64,000 bases of DNA from Cervus elaphus (taxonomy: Eukaryota; Chordata; Mammalia; Artiodactyla; Cervidae): assembly GCF_910594005.1 (NCBI RefSeq), contig NC_057827.1, positions 4,650,001 to 4,714,000 on the forward strand. Direction: 5' to 3'. Positions within the stretch are counted from its first letter, which is position 1. Every line of letters begins with the position of its first letter. Positions 35,701-48,400 of this stretch are shown here, one piece after another. Under the pieces are notes generated by a model. That model was given only the letters and a program-made list of their open reading frames with translations, was not told where the DNA came from and did not search any database. A program made the translations under genes and the position numbers.

Positions 35701-38700
35701 TTGGGACGCCTCTCCAGCTGAGGCGGGAGACCAAGGGTCCCTTTGCACGTGCACAGGAATCCTGGGACTCCTATCAAGTTTCACGAGGAGTCAGGCATCG
35801 TCTCCTTTGGAGGCACTGATCTCCACGTACCTCTGGAGTTTTCAAAGGAAGTGAGGCCTCTAGTCGCGATGAGGTGGGGAACTAGGTCTTTCTCTGTGGT
35901 CTCCACAGGGGATTCAGACATCCTTTCATCTTGGGAGATGCAAGACGAGCCTGCATTCAAGTCACTGCGGGGAAATCCGGCCTGATTTCGAGTCAGGGCA
36001 TTGCGGTGTCCATTCCACTTGAGGCCGCAAACTCAGGGTCCCTCTCACATACCTAGAGCTGAGAGAAGCCTCCTCTTGAGTTGCTTGTGGTAAGGTGGTA
36101 TTCCTCTGGAGTCGAAGCCAGGGACGAACCTCTCTTCTCGAGTTGATTTTTGGTTCACAGAATTCTTTCGTGTTGCTACAGTGACCTCAGGATCCCTCTA
36201 GCCTTGAAACAGTGTTCTTGGGGTTTCTCTGGAGTGCCATCAAGGAAATCAGGGCTCCTTTCATGTGTGATGTGCAACACGGAATTGCTCTGCACACAGT
36301 GCAGGGGAATCGGGCCTCATCTCGCGGCGAGGGGGAAGTCTCATGGTTTTTCTCGAGTTGCGGCGGGAACCTGGGGTATATTCTCGAGTTACGACGGGGA
36401 TGGCCCTTCCACACACGTGTTTGTTCAGCGACGTCAGGACTCCTGCCTAGTTGCGAGGGACAACTCGGGATTCTCCTCGAGGCTTGGCAGGGCAATTGGG
36501 ACGCCTCTCCAGCTGAGGCGGGAGACCAAGTGTCCCTTTCCATGTGCCACAGGAATCCTGGGACTCCTATCAAGTTTCACAAGGAGTCAGGCATCGTCTC
36601 CTTTGGAGGCACTGATCTCTGCATACCTCTGGAGTTTTCAAAGGATGTGAGGCCTCCGGTCGCGATGAGGTGGGGAACTAGGTCTTTCTCTGTGGTCTCC
36701 ACAGGGGATTCAGACATCCTTTCGTCTTGGGAGATGCAAGACGAGCCTGCATTGAAGTCACTGCAGGGATGTCCGGCATTATTTCGAGTCAGGGCATCGC
36801 AGTGTCCATTCCACTTGAGCCTGCAAACTCAGGGTCCCTCTCACATACCTAGAGCTGAGAGAAGCCTCCTCTTGAGGTGCTTGTGGTAAGGTGGTAATCC
36901 TCTGGAGTCGAAGCCAGGGACTAACCTCTCACCTCGAGTTGATTTTTGGTCCACGGAGCTCTTTAGTGTTGCTACAGGGACCTCAGGATCCCGCTAACCT
37001 TGAAACAGTTTTCTTGGGGTTTCTCTGGAGTGCCATCAAGGAAATAAAGGCTCCTTTCATGTGTGATATGCAACACGGAATTGCTCTGCACGCAGTGCAG
37101 GGGAATCGGGCCTCATCTCGCGGCGAGGGGGAAGTCTCATGGTTTTTCTCGAGATGCGGCGGGAACTTGGGGTATATTCTCGAGTTACGACGGGGATGGC
37201 CCTTCCACACACGTGTTTGTTCAGGGATGTTAGGACTCCTGCCTAGTTGCGAGGGACAACTCGGGATTCTCCTCGAGGCTTGGCAGGGCAATTGGGACGC
37301 CTCTCCAGCTGAGGCGGGAGATCAAGGGTCCCTTTCCAAATGCCACAGGAATGCTGAGACTTCTTTCAAGTTTTACGAGGAGTCAGGCATCGTCTCCTTT
37401 GGAGGCACTGACCTCCGCGTACCTCTGGAGTTTTCAAAGGATGTGAGGCTTCCGGTCGCGAACAGGTGGGGAACTAGTTCTTTCTCTGTGGTCTCCACAG
37501 GGGATTCAGACATCCTTTCGTCTTGGGAGATGCAAGAGTAACCAGCATTCTAGTCACTGTAGGGATATCAGGCCTTACTTCGAGTCAGGGCAACGTGGTG
37601 TCCATTCCACTTGAGGCCGCAAACTCAGGGTCCCTCTCACTTACCTAGAGCTGAGAGAAGCCTCCTCTTGAGGTGCTTGTGGTAAGGTGGTATTCCTCTG
37701 GAGTCGAAGCCAGGGACTAACCTCTCATCTCGAGTTGATTTTTGGTGCACGGAGCTCTTTCGTGTTGCTACAGGGACCTCAGGATCCCTCTAGCCTTGAA
37801 ACAGTGTTCTTGGGGTTTCTCTGGAGTGCCATCAAGGAAATCAAGGTTCCTTTCATGTGTGATGTGCAACACGGAATTGCTCTGCACGCAGTGCAGGGGA
37901 ATCGGGCCTCATCTCGCGGCGAGGGGAAAGTCTCATGGTTTTTCTCGAGTTGCGGCGGGAACCTGGGGTATATTCTCGAGTTACGACGGGGATGGCCCTT
38001 CCACCCACGTGTTTCTTCAGCGACGTCAGGACTCCTGCCTAGTTGCGAGGGACAACTCGGGATTCTCCTTGAGGCTTGGCAGGGCAATTGGGACGCCTCT
38101 CCAGCTGAGGCGGGAGACCAACTGTCCCTTTCCATGTGCCACAGAAATCCTGGGACTCCTATCAAGTTTCCCGAGGAGTCAGGGATCGTCTCCTTTGGAG
38201 GCACTGATCTCCGCGTACCTCTGGAGTTTTCAAAGGATGTGAGGCCTCCGGTCGCAATGAGGTGGGGAACTAGGTCTTTCTCTGTGGTCTCCACAGGGGA
38301 TTCAGACATCCTTTCTTCTTGGGAGATGGAAGACGAGCCTGCATTCAAGTCACTGCAGGGATAACCGGCCTTATTTCGAGTCAGGGCATCGCGGTGTCCA
38401 TTCCACTTGAGGCCGCAAACTCAGGGTCCCTCTCACATACCTAGAGCTGAGAGAAGCCTCCTCTTGACGTGCTTGTGGTAAGGTGGTATTCCTCTGGAGT
38501 CGAGGCCAGGGACTAACCTCTCAACTCGAGTTGATTTTTAGTCCACGGAGCTCTTTCGTGTTGCTACAGTGACCTCAGGATCCCTCTAGCCTTGAAACAG
38601 TGTTCTTGGGGTTTCTCTGGAGTGCCATCAAGGAAATCAAGGCTCCTTTCATGTGTGATGTTCAACACGGAATTGCTCTGCACGCAGTGCAGGGGAATCG

Positions 38701-38860
38701 GGCCTCATTTCATGGCAAGGGGGAAGTCTCATGGTTTTTCTCGAGTTGCGGCGGGAACCTGGGGTATATTCTCGAGTTACGACGGGGATGGCCCTTCCAC
38801 ACACGTGTTTGTTCAGCGACGTCAGGACTCCTGCCTAGTTGCGAGGGACAACTCGGGATT
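35701..38860 (+). repeat. Segment X-tail, Y/P, U2, W, O: copy 1 of the 19896-bp-offset duplication
   Basis: The back of unit 45, units 46 (36212), 47 (37008) and 48 (37804), and the front of 49 (38600) pair with units 70-74 at +19896 bp. Unit 46 combines a Y lead-in (ggttcacagaattc) with a P-like body (atcagggctcc, gcacacagtgc). Unit 47 is U2 (gatatgcaacacgg, ctcgagatgcgg, cagggatgttagg, caagttttacgagg). Unit 48 is W (caaggttcctttc). Unit 45 is 794 bp long because it lost one base in gggtattggg and another in cacgtgcacagg. The pairing breaks near 38860, where unit 49 reads gggattttcctggagg. Confidence 0.85.
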
Positions 38861-40191
38861 TTCCTGGAGGCTTGGCAGGGCAATTGGGACGCCTCTCCAT
38901 CTGAGGCTGGAGACCAAGTGTCCCTTTCCATGTGCCACAGGAATCCTGGGACTCCTATCAAGTTTCACGAGGAGTCAGGCATCGTCTCCTTTGGAGGCAC
39001 TGATCTCCGCGTACCTCTAGAGTTTTCAAAGGATGTGAGGCCTCCGGTCGCGATGAGGTGTGGAACTAGGTCTTTTTCTGTGGTCTGCACAGGGGATGCA
39101 GAAATCCTTTCGTCTTGGGAGATGCAAGATGAGCCTGCATTCAAGCCACTGCAGGGATAACCGGCCTTATTTCGAATCAGGGCATCGCGGTGTTCATTTC
39201 ACTTGCGGCCGCAAACTCAGGGTCCCTCTCACATACCTAGAGCTGAGAGAAGCCTCCTCTTGAAGTGCTTGTGGTAAGGTGGTAATCCTCTGGAATCGAA
39301 GCCAGGGACTAACCTCTCACCTCGAGTTGATTTTTGGTCCACGGAGCTCTTTAGTGTTGCTACAGGGACCTCAGGATCCCGCTAGCCTTGAAACAGTTTT
39401 CTTGGGGTTTCTCTGGAGTGCCATCAAGGAAATAAAGGCTCCTTTCCTGTGTGATGTGCAACACGGAATTGCTCTGCACGCAGTGCAGGGGAATCGGGCC
39501 TCATCTCGCTGCGAGGGGGAAGTCTCATGGTTTTTCTTGAGTTGCGGCGGAAATCTGGGGTATATTCTCGACTTACGACAGGAATGGCTCTTCCAACCAC
39601 GTGTTTGTTCAGCCACGTCAGGACTCCTGCCTAGTTGCGAGGGACAACTCGGGATTCTCCTCGAGGCTTGGCAGGGCAATTAGGACGCCTCTCCAGCTGA
39701 GGCGGGAGACCAAGGGTCTCTTTTCACGTGCCACAGGAATCCTGGGACTCCTATGAAGTTTCACGAGGAGTCAGGCATCGTCTCCTTTGGAGGCACTGAT
39801 CTCCGCGTACCTCTGGAGTTTTCAAAGGATGTGAGGCCTCCGGTCGCGATCAGGTGGGGAACTAGTTCTTTCTCTGTGGTCTCCACAGGGGATTCAGACA
39901 TCCTTTCGTCTTGGGATATGCAAGAGGAACCAGCATTCTGGTCACTGTAGGGATATCCGGCCTTACTTCGAGTCAGGGCATCGTGGTGTCCATTCCACTT
40001 GAGGCCGCAAACTCAGGGTCCCTCTCACTTACCTAGAGCTGAGAGAAGCCTCCGCTTGAGGTGCTTGTGGTAAGGTGGTATTCCTCTGGAGTCGAAGCCA
40101 GGGACTAACCTCTCATCTCGAGTTGATTTTTGGTCCACGGAGCTCTTTCGTGTTGCTACAGGGACCTCAGGATCCCTCTAGCCTTGAAACA
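38861..40191 (+). repeat. Back of O unit 49 and U1 unit 50
   Basis: Unit 49 continues with the O hallmarks ccatctgaggctgg, gtctgcacagg and gatgcag, then a U1 unit (39396) follows with cttgagttgcgg, ggaaatctgggg and ccaaccacgtg. The U1 unit has private changes (ggcaattaggacg, ggtctcttttcacg, ctatgaagtttc) and a tail with gggatatgcaagagg, accagcattctgg and cactgtaggg. That tail is shared with the last unit of the window and in part with units 36, 47, 56, 60 and 72. The O-U1 order is the same as in units 34-35 and 58-59. Confidence 0.8.
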
Positions 40192-40620
40192 GTGTTTTTG
40201 GGGTTTCTCTGGAGTGCCATCAAGGAAATCAAGGCTCCTTTCATGTGTGATGTGCAACTCGGAATTGCTCTGCACGCAGTGCAGGGGAATCGGGCCTCAT
40301 CTCTCGGCGAGGGGGAAGTCTCATGGTTTTTCTCGAGTTGCGGCGGCAACCTGGGGTATATGCTCGAGTTACGACGGGGATGCCCCTTCCACACACGTGT
40401 TTGTTTGGCGACGTCAGGACTCCTGCCTAGTAGCGAGGGAGAACTCGGGATTGTCCTGGGGGCTTGGCAGGGCATTGGGACGCCTCTCCAGCTGAGGCGG
40501 GAGACCAAGGGTCCCTTTGCACGTGCCACAGGAATCCTGGGACGCCTAAGAAGTTTCACGAGGAGTCAGGTAGTGTCTCCTTTGGAGACACTGATCTCCG
40601 AGTACCTCTGGAGTTTTCCA
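40192..40620 (+). repeat. Hybrid monomer front (unit 51): W start, X middle
   Basis: Unit 51 starts as W (gctacagggacc lead-in, aagtgtttttggggtttc region). From about 40345 it has the X signature (cggcaacctggggtatatgc, ctagtagcgagggag, cctgggggcttggc, gggcattggg, ctttgcacgtg) including the diagnostic lost A, so the unit is 795 bp. It also has private changes (gacgcctaagaag, caggtagtgtctcc, ggagacactgatc). After about 40620 the tail is of domain-B T type, so three different sources meet in one monomer. Confidence 0.78.
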
Positions 40621-42480
40621 AGGATGTGAGGCCTCCGGTCGCAATGAGGTGGGGAACTAGGTCTTTCTCTGTGGTCTCCACAGGGGATTCAGACATCCTT
40701 TCGTCTTGGGAGATGCAAGACGAACCTGCATTCAAGTCACTGCAGGGATATCCGGCCTTATTTCGAGTCAGGGCATCGCGGTGTCCATTCCACTTGAGAC
40801 CGCAAACTCAGCGTCCCTCTCACATACCTAGAGCTGAGAGAAACCTCCTCTTGAGGTGCTTGTGGTAAGGTGGTATTCCTCTGGAGTCGACGCCAGGGAA
40901 TAACCTCTCATCTCAAGTTGGTTTTTTGTCCACAGAGATCTTCCGTGTTGCTACAGTGACCTCCACATCCCTCTAGCCTTGAAACAGTGTTCTTGGGGTT
41001 TCTCTGGAGTGCCATCAAGGAAATCAGGCCTCCTTTCATGTGTGATTTACAAAACGGAATTGCTCTGCACACAGTGCAGGGGAATCGGGCCTCATCTCGC
41101 GGCGAGGGGGAAATCTCATGGTTTTTCTCGAGTTGCGGCGGGAACCTGGGGTATATTCTCGAGTTACTACTGGGATGGCTCTTCCACCCACGTGTTTGCT
41201 CAGCGACGTCAGGACTCCTGCCTAGTTGCGAGGGACAACTCGGGGTTCTCCTCGAGGCTTGGCAGGGCAATTGGAACGCCTCTCCAGCTGAGGCGGGAGA
41301 CCAAGGGTTCCTTTCCACGTGCCACAGGAATCCTGGGACTCCTATCAAGTTTCACGAGGAGTCAGGCATCGTCTCCTTTGGAGGCACTGATCTCCGCGTA
41401 CCTCAGGAGTTTTTAAAGGATGTGAGGCCTCCGTTCGCGATGAGGTGGGGAACTAGGTCTTTCTCTGTGGTCTCCACAGGGGATTCAGACACCCTTTCGT
41501 CTTGGGAGATGCAAGACGAGACTGCATTCAAGTCACTGCAGGGATATCCGGCCTTATTTCGAGTCAGGGCATCGCGGTGTCCATTCCACTTGAGGCCGCA
41601 AACTCAGGGTCCCTTTCACATACCTAGAGCTGAGAGAAGCCTCCTCTTGAGGTGCTTGTGGTAAGGTGGTATTCCTCTGGAGTCGAAGCCAGGGACTAAC
41701 CTCTCATCTAGAGTTGATTCTTGGTCCACGAAGCTCTTTTGTGTTGCTACAGTGACCTTAGGATCCCGCTAGCCTTGAAACAGTGTTCTTGGGGTTTCTC
41801 TGGAGTGCCATCAAGGAAATCAAGGCTCCTTTCATCTTTGATGTGCAACACGGAATTCCTCTGCACGCAGTGCAGGGGAATCGGGCCTCATTTCGCGGCG
41901 AGGGGGTAGTCTCATGGTTTTTCTAGAGTTGCGGCGGGAACTTGGGGTATATTCTCGAGTTACGACGGGGATGGCCCTTCTACACACGTGTTTATTCAGC
42001 GAAGTCAGGACTTCTGCCTAGTTGCGAGGGACAACTCGGGATTCTCCTCAAGGCTTGGCAGGGCAATTGGGACGCCTCTCCAGCTGAGGCGGGAGACCAA
42101 GAGTCCCTTTCCACGTGCCACAGGAATCTTGGAACTCCTATCAAGTTTCCCAAGGAGTCAGGCATCGTCTCCTTTGGAGGCACTGATCTCCGCGTACCTC
42201 TGGAGTTTTCAAAGGATGTGAGGCCTCCGGTCGCAATGAGGTGGGGAACTAGGTCTTTCTCTGTGGTCTCCACAGGGGATTCAGACATCCTTTCGTCTTG
42301 GGAGATGCAAGACGAGCATGCATTCAAGTCACTGCAGGGATATCCGGCCTTATTTTGAGTCAGGGCATCGCGGTGTCCATTCCACTTGAGGCCGCAAACT
42401 CAGGGTCCCTCTCACATACCTAGATCTGAGAGGAGCCTCCTCTTGAGGTGCTTGTGGTAAGGTGGTATTCCTCTGGAGTC
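40621..42480 (+). repeat. Patch of domain-B units inside C/D-type array
   Basis: The tail of unit 51 (tcagcgtccctc, gagaaacctcctc) and the front of unit 52 (ctcaagttggtttttt, caggcctcctttc, actcggggttctc) match the end of unit 30 and unit 31 at +16709 bp. Within unit 52, between about 41311 and 41403, the match switches to the back of unit 16 (tacctcaggagtttttaaagg, gacaccctttcg). Unit 53 (41783) then matches unit 17 (ggaattcctctgc, ctagagttgcgg, cttggaactcc) at +28646 bp. C/D-type sequence resumes near 42480. The patch is about 1.9 kb and contains at least one internal junction. Confidence 0.85.
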
Positions 42481-45438
42481 GAAGCCAGGGACTAACCTCT
42501 CATCTCGAGTTGATTTGTGGTCCACGGAGCTCTTTCGGGTTGCTACAGTGACCTCAGGATCCCTCTAGCCTTGAAACAGTGTTCTTGGGGTTTCTCTGGA
42601 GTGCCATCAAGGAAATCAAGGCTCCTTTCATGTGTGATGTGCAACACGGAATTGCTCTGCACGCAGTGCAGGGGAATCGGGCCTCATCTCGCGGCGAGGG
42701 GGAAGTCTCATGGTTTTTCTCGAGTTGCGGCGGGAACCTGGGGTATATTCTCGAGTTACGACGGGGATGGCCCTTGCACACACGTGTTTGATCAGCGACA
42801 TCAGGACTCTTGCCAAGTTGCGAGGGACAACTCGGGATTCTCCTCGAGGCTTGGCAGGGCAATTGGGACGCCTCTACAGCTGAGGTGGGAGACCAAGGGT
42901 CCCTTTTCATGTGCCACAGGAATCCTGGGACTCCTATCAAGTTTCACGAGGAGTCAGGCATCGTCTCCTTTGCAGGCACTGATCTCCGCGTACCTCTGGA
43001 GTTTTCAAAGGATGTGAGGCCTCCGGTCACGATGAGGTGGGGAACTAGGTCTTTCTCTGTGGTCTCCACAGGGGATTCAGACATCCTTTCGTCTTGGGAG
43101 ATGCAAGACGAGCCTGCATTGAAGTCACTGCAGGGATGTCCGGCATTATTTCGAGTCAGGGCATCGCAGTGTCCATTCCACTTGAGCCTGCAAACTCAGG
43201 GTCCCTCTCACATACCTAGAGCTGAGAGAAGCCTCCTCTTGAGGTGCTTGTGGTAAGGTGGTAATCCTCTGGAATCGAAGCCAGGGACTAACCTCTCACC
43301 TCGAGTTGATTTTTGGTCCACGGAGCTCTTTAGTGTTGCTACAGGGACCTCAGGATCCCGCTAGCCTTGAAACAGTTTTCTTGGGGTTTCTCTGGAGTGC
43401 CATCAAGGAAATCAAGGCTCCTTTCATGTGTGATGTGCAACACGGAATTGCTCTGCACGCAGTGCAGGGGAATCGGGCCTCATCTCGCGGCGAGGGGGAA
43501 GTCTCATGGTTTTTCTTGAGTTGCGGCGGAAATCTGGGGTATATTCTCGAGTTACGACAGGAATGGCTCTTCCAACCACGTGTTTGTTCAGCCACGTCAG
43601 GACTCCTGCCTAGTTGCGAGGGACAACTCGGGATTCTCCTCGAGGCTTGGCAGGGCAATTGGGACTCCTCTCCAGCTGAGGCGGGAGACCAAGGGTCCCT
43701 TTCCACGTGCCACAGGAATCCTGGGACTCCTATCAAGGTTCACGAGGAGTCAGGCATCGTCTCCTTTGGAGGCACTGATCTCCGCGTACCTCTGGAGTTT
43801 TCAAAGGATGTGTGGCCTCCGGTCGCGATGAGGTGGGGAACTAGTTCTTTCTCTGTGGTCTCCACAGGGGATTCAGACATCCTTTCGTCTTGGGAGATGC
43901 AAGACGAGCCTGCATTCAAGTCACTGCAGGGATATCCGGCCTTATTTTGAGTCAGGGCATCGCGGTGTCCATTCCACTTGAGGCCGCAAACTCAGGGTCC
44001 CTCTCACATACCTAGATCTGAGAGGAGCCTCCTCTTGAGGTACTTGTGGTAAGGTGGTATACCTCTGGAGTCGAAGCCAGGGACTAACCTCTCATCTCGA
44101 GTTGATTCTTGGTCCACGGAACTCTTTCGTGCTGCTACAGTGACCTCAGGATCCCTCTAGCCTTGAAACAGTGTTCTTGGGGTTTCTCTGGCGTGCCATC
44201 AAGGAAATCAAGGCTCCTTTCCTGTGTGATGTGCAACACGGAATTGCTTTGCATGCAGTGCAGGGGAATCGGGCCTCATCTCGCGGCGAGGGGGAAGTCT
44301 CATGGTTTTTCTCGAGTTGCGGCGGGAACTTGGGGTATATTCTCGAGTTTCGAAGGGGATGGCCCTTCCACACACGTGTTTGTTCAGGGATGTTAGGACT
44401 CCTGCCTAGTTGCGAGGGACAACTCGGGATTCTCCTCGAGGCTTGGCAGGGCAATTGGGACGCCTCTCCAGCTGAGGCGGGAGATCAAGGGTTCCTTTCC
44501 AAATGCCACAGGAATCCTGAGACTTCTTTCAAGTTTCACGAGGAGTCAGGCATCGTCTCCTTTGGAGGCACTGACCTCCGTGTACCTCTGGAGTTTTCAA
44601 AGGATGTGAGGCTTCCGGTGGCGATCAGGTGGGGAACTAGTTCTTTCTCTGTGGTCTCCACAGGGGATTCAGACATCCTTTCGTCTTGGGAGATGCAAGA
44701 GGAACCAGCATTCTAGTCACTGTAGGGATATCCGGCCTTACTTCGAGTCAGGGCATCGTGGTGTCCATTCCACTTGAGGCCGCAAACTCAGGGTCCCTCT
44801 CACTTACCTAGAGCTGAGAGAAGCCTCCGCTTGAGGTGCTTGTGGTAAGGTGGTATTCCTCTGGAGTCGAAGCCAGGGACGAACCTCTCATCTCGAGTTG
44901 ATTTTTGGTCCACGGAGCTCTTTCGTGTTGCTACAGGGACCTCAGGATCCCTCTAGCCTTGAAACAGTGTTCTTGGGGTTTCTCTGGAGTGCCATCAAGG
45001 AAATCAAGGCTCCTTTCATGTGTGATGTGCAACACGGAATTGCTCTGCACGCAGTGCAGGGGAATCGGGCCTCATATCGCGGCGAGGGGAAAGTCTCATG
45101 GTTTTTCTCGAGTTGCGGCGGGAACCTGGGGTATATTCTCGAAGTACGTCGGGGATGGCCCTTCGACTCACGTGTTTCTTCAGCGACGTCAGGACTCCTG
45201 CCTAGTTGCGAGGGACAACTCGGGATTCTCCTCGAGGCTTGGCAGGGCAATTGGGACGCCTCTCCAGCTGAGGCGGCAGACCAACTGTCCCTTTCCATGT
45301 GCCACAGAAATCCTGGGACTCCTATCAAGTTTCACGAGGAGTCAGGGATCGTCTCCTTTGGAGGCACTGATCTCCGCGAACCTCTGGAGTTTTCAAAGGA
45401 TGTGAGGCCTCCGGTCGCAATGAGGTGGGGAACTAGGT
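42481..45438 (+). repeat. Domain D, units 54-57: generic, U1, V, W
   Basis: Unit 54 (42579) is a nearly consensus unit with private changes (gatttgtggtcc, gtgtttgatcagcg, gccaagttgcg, cctctacagctgagg) and the gcattgaagtcactgc tail. Unit 55 (43375) is U1, but with gaaatcaagg where other U1 units have gaaataaagg. Unit 56 (44171) is V, and its first half pairs with unit 33 (tcgagtttcgaagggg) at +18301 bp. Unit 57 (44967) is W (gaggggaaagtc, tcgaagtacgtcgg, gtttcttcagcg) and becomes hybrid at about 45417-45439, where it takes the tail of unit 33 (gcctgaattcaag). Confidence 0.83.
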
Positions 45439-48400
45439 CTTTCTCTGTGGTCTCCACAGGGGATTCAGACATCCTTTCGTCTTGGGAGATGCAAGACGAG
45501 CCTGAATTCAAGTCACTGCAGGGATATCCGGCCTTATTTCGAGTCAGGGCATCGCGGTGTCCATTCCACTTGAGGCCGCAAACTCAGGGTCCCTCTCACA
45601 TACCTAGAGCTGAGAGAAGCCTCCTCTTGACGTGCTTGTGGTAAGGTGGTATTCCTCTGGAGTCGAGGCCAGGGACTAACCTCTCAACTCGAGTTGATTT
45701 TTAGTCCACGGAGCTCTTTCGTGTTGCTACAGTGACCTCAGGATCCCTCTAGCCTTGAAACAGTGTTCTTGGGGTTTCTCTGGAGTGCCATCAAGGAAAT
45801 CAAGGCTCCTTTCATGTGTGATGTGCAACACGGAATTGCTCTGCACGCAGTGCAGGGGAATCGGGCCTCATTTCATGGCAAGGGGGAAGTCTCATGGTTT
45901 TTCTCGAGTTGCGGCGGGAACCTGGGGTATATTCTCGAGTTACGACGGGGATGGCCCTTCCACACACGTGTTTGTTCAGCGACGTCAGGACTCCTGCCTA
46001 GTTGCGAGGGACAACTTGGGATTGTCCTCGAGGCTTGGCAGGGCAATTGGGACGCCTCTCCATCTGAGGCTGGAGACCAAGTGTCCCTTTCCACGTGTCA
46101 CAGGAATCCTGGGACTCCTATCAAGTTTCACGAGGAGCCAGGCATCGTCTCCTTTGGAGGCACTGATCTCCGCATACCTCTGGAGTTTTCAAAGGATATG
46201 AGGCCTTCGGTCGCGATGAGGTGGGGAACTAGGTCTTTCTCTGTGGTCTGCACAGGGAATGCAGACATCCTTTCGTCTTGGGAGATGCAAGACAAGCCTG
46301 CATTCAAGCCACTGCAGGGATAACCGGCCTTATTTCGAATCAGGGCATCGCGGTGTTCATTTCACTTGAGGGCGCAATCTCAGGGTCCCTCTCACATACC
46401 TAGAGCTGAGAGAAGCCTCCTCTTGAGGTGCTTGTGGTAAGGTGGTATTCCTCTGGAGTCGAAGCCAGGGACTAACCTCTCACCTCGAGTTGATTTTTGG
46501 TCCACGGAGCTCTTTAGTGTTGCTACAGGGACCTCAGGATCCCGCTAGCTTTGAAACAGTTTTCTTGGGGTTTCTCTGGAGTGCCATCAAGGAAATAAAG
46601 GCTCCTTTCATGTGTGATGTGCAACACGGAATTGCTCTGCACGCAGTGCAGGGGAATCGGGCCTCATCTCGCTGCGAGGGGGAAGTCTCATGGTTTTTCT
46701 TGAGTTGCGGCGGAAATCTGGGGTATATTCTCGAGTTACGACAGGAATGGCTCTTCCAACCACGTGTTTGTTCAGCCACGTCAGGACTCCTGCCTAGTTG
46801 CGAGGGACAACTCGGGATTCTCCTCGAGGCTTGGCAGGGCAATTGGGACGCCTCTCCAGCTGAGGCGGGAGACCAAGGGTCCCTTTCCATGTGCCACAGG
46901 AATCCTGGGACTCCTATCAAGTTTCACGAGGAGTCAGGCATCGTCTCCTTTGGAGGCACTGATCTCCGCGTACCTCTGGAGTTTTCAAAGGATGTGAGGC
47001 ATCCGGTCGCGATGAGGTGGGGAACTAGTTCTTTCTCTGTGGTCTCCACAGGGGATTCAGACATCCTTTCGTCTTGGGAGATGCAAGATGAGCCTGCATT
47101 CAAGTCACTGCAGGGATATCCGGCCTTATTTTGAGTCAGGGCATCGCGGTGTCCATTCCACTTGAGGCCGCAAACTCAGGGTCCCTCTCACATACCTAGA
47201 TCTGAGAGGAGCCTCCTCTTGAGGTGCTTGTGGTAAGGTGGTATACCTCTGGAGTAGAAGCCAGGGTCTAACCTCTCATCTTGAGTTGATTCTTGGTCCA
47301 CGGAGCTGTTTCGTGCTGCTACAGTGACCTCAGGATCCCTCTAGCCTTGAAACAGTGTTCCTGGGGTTTCTCTGGCGTGCCATCAAGGAAATCAAGGCTC
47401 CTTTCATGTGTGATGTGCAACACGGAATTGTTCTGCACGCAGTGCAGGGGAATCGAGCCTCATCTCGCGGCGAGGGGGAAGTCTCATGGTTTTTCTCGAG
47501 TTGCGGCGGGAACTTGGGGTATATTCTCGAGTTACGACGGGGATGGCCCTTCCACACACGTGTTTGTTCAGGGATGTTAGGACTCCTGCCTAGTTGCGAG
47601 GGACAACTCGGGATTCTCCTCGAGGCTTGGCAGTGCAATTGGGACGCCTCTCCAGCTGAGGCGGGAGATCAAGGGTCCCTTTCCAAATGCCACAGTAATC
47701 CTGAGACTTCTTTCAAGGTTCACGAGGAGTCAGGCATCGTCTCCTTTGGAGGCACTGATCTCCGCGTACCTCTGGAGTTTTCAAAGGATGTGAGGCTTCC
47801 GGTGGCGATCAGGTGGGGAACTAGTTCTTTCTCTGTGGTCTCCACAGGGGATTCAGACATCCTTTCGTCTTGGGAGATGCAAGAGTAACCAGCATTCTAG
47901 TCACTGTAGGGATATCCGGGCTTACTTCGAGTCAGGGCATCGTGGTGTCCATTCCACTTGAGGCTGCAAACTCAGGGTCCCTCTCACTTACCTAGAGCTG
48001 AGAGAAGCCTCCTCTTGAGGTGCTTGTGGTAAGGTGGTATTCCTCTGGAGTCGAAGCCAGGGACGAACCTCTCATCTCGAGTTGATTTTTGGTCCACGGA
48101 GCTCTTTCGTGTTGCTACAGGGACCTCAGGATCCCTCTAGCCTTGAAACAGTGTTCTTGGTGTTTCTCTGGAGTGCCATCAAGGAAATCAAGGCTCCTTT
48201 CATGTGTGATGTGCAACACGGAATTGCTCTGCACGCAGTGCATGGGAATCGGGCCTCATCTCGCGGCGAGGGGAAAGTCTCATGGTTTTTCTCGAGTTGC
48301 GGCGGGAACCTGGGGTATATTTTCGAAGTACGACGGGGATGGCCCTTCCACCCACGTGTTTATTCAGCGACGTCAGGACTCCTGCCTAGTTGCGAGGGAC

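Noticed and set aside
40621..42480. Mobile element insertion as an explanation for the domain-B patch
   Set aside because: There are no terminal repeats, target-site duplications or non-satellite bases, and monomer phase is kept across both edges. Homologous exchange is enough.
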